DNA from: an uncultured Eubacteriales bacterium
GTDB taxonomy: Bacteria > Bacillota > Clostridia > Christensenellales > Aristaeellaceae
Assembly: GCA_902764915.1 (NCBI GenBank)
Contig: CACWXY010000004.1
Location: forward strand, 1 to 64,000
DNA length: 64,000 nt
Direction: 5' to 3'
Shown here: positions 19,979-27,770 of the stretch, in pieces
How positions within the stretch are numbered: position 1 is the first letter of the stretch
How the letters are laid out: each line of letters opens with the position of its first letter
Translations under genes and position numbers: made by a program
Notes under the pieces: generated by a model
Told to the model about the DNA's origin: nothing
The model's database searches: none
The model's input: the letters and a program-made list of their open reading frames with translations, nothing else

Positions 19979-21604
19979 ATGACAGTAAGCGTCACTTTTA
20001 ACGCGGACTTGAAAAAGGCACGGGGTGAACCGATCCTTGCGGCCATCTATGCCCGGTATTCAAGTCACAGCCAGACGGAGCAGTCTATTGAGGGACAGCT
20101 TGCGGCGGCACACGCGTATGCGGAAAGTCACGGCTACACGGTGGTGCATGAATATTGTGACCGGGCGCAGACCGGACGGAACGACAATCGCGATGCATTC
20201 CAGCAAATGCTGTCTGATACAGACAAGCACCAGTTTGACGTGATCATCACATGGAAGGTTGACCGTATAGGCCGCAACCGGGAGGATATCGCTTTCAACA
20301 AGCACCGGTGCAAGAAGAACGGGATCCGTATTGAGTACGTTGCAGAGAACCTCCCGGACAGCGCGGAATCTGTCATCCTTGAAAGTGTGCTGGAGGGAAT
20401 GGCAGAATACTACTCCCTGCAACTGTCAACGAACATTCGTCGGGGACAGCTGGAATCCGCCCGCAAATTACAGTGCATCGGAGGGACACGGCCCCTCGGC
20501 TATGATGTAGACCGGGAAACGAAACGGTTTATCATCAATCCGCAAACCGCACCCATTGTCAAGCAGATCTTTGAAAAGTACGCGGAAGGATCCACGGAAA
20601 CGGAAATCATAGCATGGCTGAATGAACAGGGCATCCGCACCACAAAGAAAAAGCCCTTCTCCAAATCCAGCCTTGCTACCTTGCTTCACAACGAAAAGTA
20701 CATCGGGGTTTACGTGTATAAGGATATCGTGCGCGTTGAGGACGGTGTACCGGCCATTGTGGACAAGGAACTGTTTAACAAGGTGCAGGAGCTTATGAAG
20801 GTGAATCGCCGCGCCCCCTCCCACACGTGGACGCATCAGGACTATATCCTGACGGACAAGCTATTTTGTGGCAAGTGCGGTTCCCCGATGGTAGGTGAGT
20901 CCGGGTTCTCCCATACCGGAGCAAAGCACAGCTATTATTCCTGTGTCGGTCACCGGAAAAAGAAGATCTGCGACAAACGCCCGGTCAGGCAGGACTGGAT
21001 AGAGGGGAAGGTTCTGGAAGCTACACGTGATCTGCTGGCGGATGATGAACTGCTGGACTTCATCGCGGATAAGACCTATGCTTACTACCTGTCCGTGAAT
21101 GGCAACGCGGAACAGAAAACCGTGCTGGAGAATGAACTTGCCTCCGTAAACATCTCCATAGACCGTCTAATCAGCGCCATAGAAGCCGGGGCATTTAATG
21201 ACCGGATAAAGACCCGGTTGGATGATCTAAACGCCCAGAAAGCGCAAATAACCGCGTCAATCGCGGAAATGGAACTTGCCTCCGGCTTCCGGTTGACACG
21301 GGATCATATCGCATTCTTTCTGCGGGCATTCCGGGACGCTGATATCAGTGACCGGGCCTGTCAGAAACGCCTTGTCCAGACGTTTGTAAATGCCGTGTTC
21401 GTGTACGATGATAAAATAAAGATCGTGTACAATTACACCTCAGACAGCAACACAGTAACGCTTGATACCGTGGAAAACCTTAACGTTGCGGACGGATCCG
21501 GGTTCGTACACAGCGCGGGATGCTCCACCACAGTACGAAGTGTCGAACTCGGATGCATTGGTAGCCGGTTCGCACTTCGGATCAGTTTAAAGGATGATCG
21601 GTAA
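19979..21604 (+). CDS. Serine integrase (large serine recombinase)
   Basis: A 541-aa enzyme that integrates and excises the element at attachment sites. The N-terminal resolvase domain has the catalytic serine in YARYSSHSQ (about residue 28) and the conserved EQSIEGQL and DVIITWKVDRIGRN. The recombinase domain follows, then a zinc ribbon (CGKCGSPM paired with SCVGHRKKKICDK, about residues 300-338) and a coiled-coil end. It follows the repressor in the same direction and ends in a terminator. Its target site is not apparent; the host side on the right is a fragmentary transposase. Confidence 0.95.
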   Translation: MTVSVTFNADLKKARGEPILAAIYARYSSHSQTEQSIEGQLAAAHAYAESHGYTVVHEYCDRAQTGRNDNRDAFQQMLSDTDKHQFDVIITWKVDRIGRNREDIAFNKHRCKKNGIRIEYVAENLPDSAESVILESVLEGMAEYYSLQLSTNIRRGQLESARKLQCIGGTRPLGYDVDRETKRFIINPQTAPIVKQIFEKYAEGSTETEIIAWLNEQGIRTTKKKPFSKSSLATLLHNEKYIGVYVYKDIVRVEDGVPAIVDKELFNKVQELMKVNRRAPSHTWTHQDYILTDKLFCGKCGSPMVGESGFSHTGAKHSYYSCVGHRKKKICDKRPVRQDWIEGKVLEATRDLLADDELLDFIADKTYAYYLSVNGNAEQKTVLENELASVNISIDRLISAIEAGAFNDRIKTRLDDLNAQKAQITASIAEMELASGFRLTRDHIAFFLRAFRDADISDRACQKRLVQTFVNAVFVYDDKIKIVYNYTSDSNTVTLDTVENLNVADGSGFVHSAGCSTTVRSVELGCIGSRFALRISLKDDR

Positions 21605-21618
21605 CGGTCATCCTTTTC
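21589..21618 (+). terminator. Terminator of the integrase gene
   Basis: AAAGGATGA (21589-21597) pairs with TCATCCTTT (21608-21616), with the integrase stop codon in the loop and a T-rich tail (TTTTCTC). Confidence 0.8.
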
Positions 21619-21683
21619 TCGTGGGGAAAAAACAGGGGAAGCGGCAGAAGTGAGCGGTAGACCGTCAAAAAGGCAACTATTTT

Positions 21684-21713
21684 GAGGAAAGAGCAGAAAA
21701 AGGCTCTTTCCTC
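21684..21713. terminator. Hairpin downstream of the integrase
   Basis: A perfect 11-bp stem (GAGGAAAGAGC, 21684-21694 with 21703-21713), with TTTAATTT after it on the plus strand. It may be a second terminator or the end of a deleted leftward gene, whose coding-like remnant (IPPQQAFEMLDPEQLKVGD) can be read leftward at about 21,725-21,840. Confidence 0.55.
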
Positions 21714-21845
21714 TTTAATTTCAAGGTCTCTATGATTGATCTTGAAATGGAGTTCTTCTTCAACGGTAAAAGTGTCACCAACCTTAAGCTGCTCAGGATC
21801 CAGCATTTCAAATGCTTGCTGTGGCGGGATCACTGGGATCATCCA

Positions 21846-22509
21846 TGCTTTCCAGTATCGCTCTGATATGGACTGCTTCATTCCGCTCATGGAGAAGTTC
21901 TATAAGATATATGGTTTCTATCCCAGATATCCTGTGGCAGATGCCGGGTACGCTTCATACAACAATTATCTGTTCTGCCAGCAGCACGGAATGGAAAAAT
22001 ACATGAAGTTCACGATGTATAAGAAAGAGACGACAGACGAAGAGTACCACAACGATCCATTCCGGGCAGTGAATTTCAAAACCGACCAAGACGGAGATCT
22101 GATCTGTCCGAACGGAAAGAAATTCATCTTTGCATACAGAAAGCCGATAAAAGGAAACTTGTATGGTTGCCAGGAAGAGATTTATCAATGCGAGGATTGC
22201 AGCGGATGTCCATACGCTGAGCAATGCAAGAAAACTGATAAAAACAGGACAATTCGGCTTAATGAAGAACTGACTGCCTTCCACCAGGAAGTCCTTGATA
22301 ATCTGGAAAGCATCCACGGAGCTCTCCTCAGAATGAACCGATCCATTCAGGCAGAGGGCAGTTTCGGAATCATGAAGTATGACCGATGGTACAAGAGAAT
22401 CGCCAGAAAAGGCCTAAAGTGGGTAAAACTTGAACTTCTACTTGTTTCTTTGGGCCATAACCTGTATAAATACCATAATCGTAAGATAAAAAGAAAAGCC
22501 ATTGCATAA
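21846..22509 (+). pseudogene. IS1182-family transposase, 3' fragment
   Basis: From about 21,846 the frame matches the C-terminal half of IS1182-type DDE transposases: YPVADAGYASYNNYLFCQQHG (with one catalytic Asp), a Cys cluster (CEDCSGCPYAEQC) and the closing ALLRMNRSIQAEGSFG with the catalytic Glu. The N-terminal half with the first Asp is missing, and the preceding 120 bp belong to something else. It cannot encode an active enzyme. It may mark the old boundary between phage and host. Confidence 0.85.
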
Positions 22510-22588
22510 CCGCCTCAAAGATCTATCTTTATGGGGTAAGGGGCAATATGTCCTTTTTCGCTTTTCGCTCATTCAATTTCGATAAGAT

Positions 22589-22637
22589 GAAAAAAGGGCT
22601 GTGAAGCTCAGGATTCTTCAATCCTTTTCTTCACAGC
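22589..22637 (-). terminator. Terminator of the GH94 / two-component operon
   Basis: GCTGTGAAG (22598-22606) pairs with CTTCACAGC (22629-22637) around an inner AGGATT/AATCCT stem. On the leftward strand the stem is followed by CCCTTTTTTC. It lies 40 nt past the response regulator stop. Confidence 0.85.
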
Positions 22638-22652
22638 GCCTTACTGCCTCCT

Positions 22653-22681
22653 GCTTCACGCCCCGCGTGAAGCTTTTTTTA
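22653..22681 (+). terminator. Rightward terminator overlapping the regulator stop
   Basis: GCTTCACGC (22653-22661) pairs with GCGTGAAGC (22665-22673), followed by TTTTTTT. It stops rightward transcription from the transposase side before it enters the leftward operon. Confidence 0.8.
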
Positions 22682-23422
22682 TCTTTTTCCGGATTTTGCC
22701 CGGTATTCCCCGGGGGTCTGCCCGGTGATCTTTTTAAACGTCTTGCTGAAGTGCGCCGCGTCCAGAAAGCCTGTCTCAAACGCCACGTCGCTGATGCGGT
22801 TTGCGGGATCCGCCAGCATCTCCCGGGCCGCGTCAACCCGCATCCGACTCAGCAGCTCTAGAAAACCCGTTCCGGTTTCGCGGTTGAGCAGCTTCGACAG
22901 ATGCCACTGGCTGACGTAAACCTTTGCCGACACCTCTTCCAGCGTCAGATGTTCTCTGCAGTGCTCCCGCATCCAGTGCAGGGCATTTTGTACAATATAT
23001 CCGTGGGCCTCCTGATTTTCATCATTCTCCGGATCCTCCGGCGCGGCGGCATCAAGCCGCCGGACCATCTCCCGAACCGCCTCCTCCAGCTCCTCCATGC
23101 TGCTTGGTTTGAGCAGATATCGGCATACGCCCAGACGAATGGCCTTCTGCGCGTATTCAAAATCCCTGTAAGCCGTCAGGACGGTGATCTGCATCCGCGG
23201 AAACTCGCTGCGGATTGCGGCAGCCATGGTCAGGCCGTCCATATTGGGCATGCGGATATCCGTGATCATCAGATCCGGCCTTTTTCCCCGGATCAGACGG
23301 ATGCCGGCCTCTCCGTCCGTCGCGCTGCCCGCTACTTCGCATTTCAGCTTTCCCCATGGAACGATGGAAGACAGGCCTTTGACGATCAGCCGGTCGTCGT
23401 CGATAATGACTGCTCTGTACAC
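22679..23422 (-). CDS. YesN-type response regulator (receiver plus AraC HTH)
   Basis: A 247-aa regulator read from GTG 23422, 9 nt after GGGGGAGG. The receiver has acidic pocket residues at IIDDDR (about residue 8), the phosphoacceptor Asp in MITDIRMPNMDG (about residue 55) and the conserved Lys in YLLKPSS. The C-terminal AraC domain has LSKLLNREtG-type helices and DVAFETGFLDAAHFSKTFKK. It is the last gene of the leftward operon and the partner of the kinase at 24636. It probably activates the divergent sugar transporter genes and/or this operon. Confidence 0.92.
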   Translation of the reverse strand: MYRAVIIDDDRLIVKGLSSIVPWGKLKCEVAGSATDGEAGIRLIRGKRPDLMITDIRMPNMDGLTMAAAIRSEFPRMQITVLTAYRDFEYAQKAIRLGVCRYLLKPSSMEELEEAVREMVRRLDAAAPEDPENDENQEAHGYIVQNALHWMREHCREHLTLEEVSAKVYVSQWHLSKLLNRETGTGFLELLSRMRVDAAREMLADPANRISDVAFETGFLDAAHFSKTFKKITGQTPGEYRAKSGKR

Positions 23423-23439
23423 AGGCTCATTCCTCCCCC

Positions 23440-24639
23440 TTATTGAAAAGGCTTCAGCTCCATGACCCTCCGCCAGCATTCCTCCGGCGTCATGGATCCC
23501 TCAGCCACCGCGGGAATACATTCCATCAGCCAGACCTCCCGGGCGGCGGCATTCATCGCGTCCTGCACCGGGCTGAGCATCAGCCGGTCATCGCCTGTCA
23601 GCGCGGCGGCCGTGGATTCCGTCAGCCCCGACAGGGCGGAGCCGGCCAGCCTGCGGCGGCTCTGGTCGCTGGTCAGATACCCCAGCAGCTGAACCGCCAG
23701 ATCTCGGACGGAAGGCTGTTCATACGCCCTCCGGGTCAGATAGAACCCCATCGAAACTCCGCCGATGTAGGCGTCCGGTCTTTCATTCCCCGTTTTCGCG
23801 GGCATGGGAAGCACAGCGGTGCGGAGCATCTCCTCCTCCGTCAGCTGATGGGCAAACCAAACGCCGTCCGCCTGGATGGCGGCCTGCCCGTTCCGAAACA
23901 GCGCGTTGGCCATATGCTCATCCACCAGGCCGGGATGATCCGGAAATGCGCCGGCTTCATTCAGCTCCCGCAGCAGCGCCATTGCCTGAAACCAGGATTC
24001 AGGGATCTCCTCATAGCTTTTCGGGCGGGCCTGCTGTTCCTCCGCGCTGGCGCAGGCCAGCAGCACCATTTCGGCGATGTAGTGGGGAGAATCAATCAGG
24101 GAAACCGCAAAAGGAATGATCCCCTGCTCCCTGAATCCGCGGATGTCCTCCATCAGATGCTCCCAGGTGTCCGGCAGCGGCAGTCCACACCGGTCAAACA
24201 GCTCCGTATTGCACAGCAGCCCCTCCCAGAAGGGACGGACCGGAATGGCGTATACCTCTCCGTCCGCCTCTCTCAGCGCTTCACTGACCGGCAGATTCAT
24301 CTCCGGATAATCCGCCAGAATGCGGGATATCGGAACCACGCGGCTCAGAATCGGCGCCGAGTCCGCTCCGTGAGCGAAAAAGAACAGAATATCCGGTTCG
24401 TTTCCCGCCGCAAAATCATGCAGTACCCCGCGTTTCCAGCTCTCGTTGCTGGCACTGGATCGGTCCAAAATCACGCAGCCGTATGTCTCCTCAAACGACC
24501 GCAGCAGATCCGCGTATACCGCCGCGGATTCGTCCTCTCCGGCAAAGCTGGACGCAGTATACAGCGTAACGGCGCCGGCCTTCCCCCCCGCCAGCAGCCC
24601 CACGCAAAGAAGCAGCGCCAGCAAACGTTTCCTGATCAT
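23440..24639 (-). CDS. Extracellular solute-binding protein within the two-component operon
   Basis: A 399-aa family 1 solute-binding protein. There is a signal peptide (RLLALLLCVGLLAGG with cleavage near AGA) but no lipobox Cys, so it may be released or held by the uncleaved peptide. Typical elements are EPDILFFFAHGADS, VYAIPVRPFWEGLLCNTELF and AAIQADGVWF. It lies between kinase and regulator and overlaps the kinase by ATGA. That position suggests a ligand-sensing subunit for the kinase rather than a transport component; the transporter has its own binding protein at 32652. This role is inference. Confidence 0.85.
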   Translation of the reverse strand: MIRKRLLALLLCVGLLAGGKAGAVTLYTASSFAGEDESAAVYADLLRSFEETYGCVILDRSSASNESWKRGVLHDFAAGNEPDILFFFAHGADSAPILSRVVPISRILADYPEMNLPVSEALREADGEVYAIPVRPFWEGLLCNTELFDRCGLPLPDTWEHLMEDIRGFREQGIIPFAVSLIDSPHYIAEMVLLACASAEEQQARPKSYEEIPESWFQAMALLRELNEAGAFPDHPGLVDEHMANALFRNGQAAIQADGVWFAHQLTEEEMLRTAVLPMPAKTGNERPDAYIGGVSMGFYLTRRAYEQPSVRDLAVQLLGYLTSDQSRRRLAGSALSGLTESTAAALTGDDRLMLSPVQDAMNAAAREVWLMECIPAVAEGSMTPEECWRRVMELKPFQ

Positions 24640-26339
24640 CCGCGCGATTCCTCCTTTGCTCCGAAGGGAATCTCCATTCGAACCCGTGTGCGGTCTTCCA
24701 CCCGTTCCACGGCGATGGAAGCCTCCCCGCGGTAAATCAGCCGCAGGCGGCTGGCGATATTGCTCAGCCCGATATGGTTTCCGGGCTGATCTCCGGCCAG
24801 TGCCTGCTGAATGCGGGCCTGATCCTCCGGCGAAATCATCCTGCCCGTGTTTTCAATGTCCACCTGCATCCCCGTTCCCTCACGCCGGATGCGGATAGAG
24901 ATGGCGCCCCCGCCCGCGGGGGCAATGCCATGCTCCACCGCGTTTTCCAGCACGGGCTGGAGCGTCAGCAGGGGCAGGGCGCAGTCCAGCAGGCTGTCGT
25001 CGATCTGCCGGTCCCATGTCAGATCCTCGCCAAAGCGTTCCTGCACAAAGAAAAGGTAGGCATCCGCCACGGACAGCTCCTCCCGCAGGGAAACTACCCG
25101 CCGATCCTTATTCGCCATGGTGGCGTTGAGCAGAATGCTAAGCGCGTTCACCATCCGGCTGACGTTTTCCGACCCGTCCATACGGGCCTGCCAGTTGATA
25201 TCCTCCAGCGCGTTGTTGATGAAATGAGGATTGATCCGGCTCTGCAGGGCCTGGATCCGGGCGTCCCGCAGCGCGATCTCCTCCTTATAGGTCCGGTCGA
25301 TCAGTTCCTTCAGCCGCGCGCTCATCGCGGAAAAAGCTCTTCCCAGCGTGCCCAGCTCGTCGCGTCCGTGCATCGGAACCGCCGCGCCGAATTCTCCCGC
25401 CTCGATTCTGCGGGAGGCTCCCACAAGAAGAGAAACCGGCTTGGAGAATCGCCGGTAAATCATCATGGACAAAATCCAAAGCTTCGGGATCAGCAGCAGA
25501 TACAGGCCGATCAGCACCCGGCGGAATACCCGGATCCGCCCGAAAACCGTCTCCCCGGGCACATACAGCAGCCACCGCAGTCTCCAGTCCCGGCTGTCGG
25601 AGATCTTCAGATATCGGACATTTTCATCCTCATCCAGCGACAGGCCCTGTTCCAGATCCGCCCAGGGAGCATGCTCCGGCTGAATCCGATCCAGCTCGAT
25701 CCAGCTTTCCCCGTTCCATTGGGCCCGAACCGCCTCCAGCGGTGCGGTCAGCGTCTCCCAGTCCACCTCTAGCACCAGACTGCCGAAGTGCCGCATCTGA
25801 TCGTCCAGCAGATTCCGAACCAGATAAACCCTTCCCGCGGATTGCAGAAAAGCGATCCGCGTATCGGTTTGCGCCAGAACCGCGGTGACCTCTTCCAGGC
25901 TCTGATCCCGGAAAAGGCTCATGCGCTCGGCGTCCGCCCGCGGGCTCAGCAGCATGCCGCCGGCTTCCTCCGGAAGAAAGACGGCGCAGAGGCATCCGGC
26001 CTCCCTCCCGTACTTTCTTTCCAGATAGCTCCGGCTCTGGCGGACGAATTCCGCGTCTCCCACGGTTCCCTGCCGGTGCTTTTCCCAGGCATCCAGCAGC
26101 TCTTCGTCATAGGTGGAATCTCTGGAAAGGGTGATCATCTGCTCCAGGCTCTCCGTCATCTGGCTCCAGGCATACTCCGCGCCGGTAGTCAGCGAGCTTT
26201 CCGTCATCCTGCGGTAGTCCGGCAGAGCCGAAAACAGGAACTGGGAGAGAACCCCTGTGGGAATCAGCCAGGCCAGCATCACGGTGATCAGCAGCTGAAA
26301 GCGGAGGGAATGAAAATATTCCCCGCTGAATCTTTTCAT
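24636..26339 (-). CDS. YesM-type sensor histidine kinase
   Basis: A 567-aa membrane kinase. One membrane helix lies near residues 15-36 and a second near 270-295, enclosing an extracellular sensor domain. HAMP follows (RFSKPVSLLVGASRRIEAGEF). The phosphoacceptor His is in QSRINPHFINNALEDINWQ (about residue 370). The ATPase N-box is VLENAVEHGIAPAGGG and the G-box GNHIGLSNIASRL. It should phosphorylate the regulator at 22679. It lies 18 nt after the phosphomutase gene in the same operon. Confidence 0.93.
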   Translation of the reverse strand: MKRFSGEYFHSLRFQLLITVMLAWLIPTGVLSQFLFSALPDYRRMTESSLTTGAEYAWSQMTESLEQMITLSRDSTYDEELLDAWEKHRQGTVGDAEFVRQSRSYLERKYGREAGCLCAVFLPEEAGGMLLSPRADAERMSLFRDQSLEEVTAVLAQTDTRIAFLQSAGRVYLVRNLLDDQMRHFGSLVLEVDWETLTAPLEAVRAQWNGESWIELDRIQPEHAPWADLEQGLSLDEDENVRYLKISDSRDWRLRWLLYVPGETVFGRIRVFRRVLIGLYLLLIPKLWILSMMIYRRFSKPVSLLVGASRRIEAGEFGAAVPMHGRDELGTLGRAFSAMSARLKELIDRTYKEEIALRDARIQALQSRINPHFINNALEDINWQARMDGSENVSRMVNALSILLNATMANKDRRVVSLREELSVADAYLFFVQERFGEDLTWDRQIDDSLLDCALPLLTLQPVLENAVEHGIAPAGGGAISIRIRREGTGMQVDIENTGRMISPEDQARIQQALAGDQPGNHIGLSNIASRLRLIYRGEASIAVERVEDRTRVRMEIPFGAKEESRG

Positions 26340-26357
26340 GTTCCCTCCCCCGCTCCG

Positions 26358-27770
26358 TTAAATTCCGATGAACGCCTGCATAAGATCAGCCAGGCGCGCT
26401 GCTTCTTCTGCATTTTCCGCCTCTGAGAAAACCCGGATTCTGGGCTCCGTACCGGAAAAGCGGGCAATTACCCAGGGGCCGCCGTCAAAATAGACCTTGC
26501 AGCCGTCCTCATAGCTCACCCGGATGATACTCCGGTTGAAATCAGGCAGTTTTTTCTCCACCATCAGCAGCTGATGGATCCGTTCACGGTCTTCCTCCGT
26601 CAGGGCAAAATCCCGCTCCATTCCCGCGCAGGCGCCGTAGCGGCTGTAAAGCTCCTCGATCAGGCGGGACAGCGGCTTCCCAGTCTTGCTGATCATTTCC
26701 ACCAGCAGGGAGGCAGCATACAGCCCGTCTTTGCCCTGAATATGGCCGCGGACCGTCAGACCGCCGGAGGATTCTCCGCCGATCAGCGCGTCATGCGCTT
26801 CCATGCCCGCCGAAATATGCTTGAAGCCCACCGGCACTTCGATGCATTCCTGCTTCCAGGCTTCGGCGATCCGGTCCAGCAGGTGGGTCGTGGCGATATT
26901 CCGCACCACAGCGCCCCTCCAGCCCCGGTATTCCAGCAAATAATTGTACAGCAGAGCCAGCGTTTCGTTCGCGCTGACGTATCTCCCCTTCTCGTCGATC
27001 ACGCCCAGCCGGTCCGCGTCGCCATCCGTAGCGATGCCCAGATCCGCGTGATGCTCCTTCACTGCGATCTGCAGGTCCATCAGCGTATCCGGATTCGGCG
27101 CGGGAAGATGCCGGCCAAAGAAGGCGTCATGGCGGTCGTTGATCACATCCACGTCGCACCGTGCAGAATACAGAATGGTCTGAAGGCCTGTCAGGCTGAC
27201 GCCGAACATGGGATCCAGTACCACCCGGGGCCGCCGGGACCGAATGGCGTCCAGGTCCACCTGCGCCATAATGGAATCCAGATAATCATCCCTTGGATCA
27301 ATGAACCGGATCTTCCCTTCCTCCAGCGCTTTTTCGAAAGGAATGTCCTGAATTCCCTCCGGATCCAGGCTGTTGGCCAGCTTTTCGATCCGATCCGTGA
27401 AGGCGGCGTCCGCATCCTTTCCTCCCCGCGTAAACAGCTTGATCCCGTTATAGATGGCCGGGTTGTGGCTGGCCGTGATCATGGCGCCGTACGGGAGTTT
27501 CAGATTCTTGACCGTAAACATGATCTGCGGTGTAGGGCAGGAAAGATTGACAAAACGAACGAAAGCTCCTTCCCCGGCCACGGCTTCCGAAAACCAGATG
27601 GCCGATTCCCGGCTGAGAAAACGCCGGTCATACCCCACGCAGATTCCCTGCTCCGCGGCGCCTTCCGCCTGCATCTGCCGCGCCAGGGCCGCGCCCACGG
27701 TACGGATATTGGCCCGGGTAAACCCGTCCCCGATCACGGCGCGCCATCCGCCGGTTCCAAATTTAACCAT
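26358..27770 (-). CDS. Phosphohexomutase (phosphoglucomutase / phosphomannomutase family)
   Basis: A 470-aa alpha-D-phosphohexomutase. The active-site serine loop is MITASHNPAIYNG (about residue 98), the metal-binding loop TDGDADRLG (about residue 238), the sugar-binding loop GGESSGG (about residue 320) and the phosphate loop RFSGTEPRIRV near the C-terminus. It interconverts hexose 1- and 6-phosphates. It overlaps the GH94 gene by 8 nt, so it should take the sugar 1-phosphate released by that phosphorylase into glycolysis or amino sugar metabolism. Confidence 0.92.
   Translation of the reverse strand: MVKFGTGGWRAVIGDGFTRANIRTVGAALARQMQAEGAAEQGICVGYDRRFLSRESAIWFSEAVAGEGAFVRFVNLSCPTPQIMFTVKNLKLPYGAMITASHNPAIYNGIKLFTRGGKDADAAFTDRIEKLANSLDPEGIQDIPFEKALEEGKIRFIDPRDDYLDSIMAQVDLDAIRSRRPRVVLDPMFGVSLTGLQTILYSARCDVDVINDRHDAFFGRHLPAPNPDTLMDLQIAVKEHHADLGIATDGDADRLGVIDEKGRYVSANETLALLYNYLLEYRGWRGAVVRNIATTHLLDRIAEAWKQECIEVPVGFKHISAGMEAHDALIGGESSGGLTVRGHIQGKDGLYAASLLVEMISKTGKPLSRLIEELYSRYGACAGMERDFALTEEDRERIHQLLMVEKKLPDFNRSIIRVSYEDGCKVYFDGGPWVIARFSGTEPRIRVFSEAENAEEAARLADLMQAFIGI

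Larger units (their letters stand above)
1041..21026. repeat. Dispersed RGCTACAC sites, 15 copies across the prophage
   Basis: The 7-mer GCTACAC (GTGTAGC on the plus strand) starts at 1041, 1252, 3912, 6912, 8226, 10000, 10978, 11883, 13030, 14579, 15978 and 18175 on the minus strand, and at 2749, 20133 and 21020 on the plus strand. Every copy is preceded by A or G and none is followed by T. All but the one at 2749 lie on the coding strand of a gene. I found one further copy (near 33,161) in the remaining 42 kb by eye. Confidence 0.7.
1..21618. mobile_element. Prophage or phage-derived element, lysogeny and replication part
   Basis: The stretch from the window start to the integrase terminator holds a serine integrase, divergent CI-like and Cro-like regulators, and a long leftward series of tightly overlapping small genes. 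Among them are DUF2800, DUF2815/Enc34 SSB, a family A polymerase, ThyX, dCTP deaminase and a DNA methyltransferase. That set is typical of temperate phages of Clostridia. No terminase, portal, capsid or tail gene is visible, so either the structural half lies left of the window or the element is not a full phage. The left end is therefore unknown. The right end is inferred to lie between the integrase terminator and the transposase fragment at 21,846; no attachment site could be fixed. Confidence 0.85.

Noticed and set aside
21582..21890. A 102-codon leftward frame at the element edge as an intact gene
   Set aside because: It runs through two hairpins and into the integrase terminator and has no RBS. 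Only its first part looks coding, so it is treated as a remnant.
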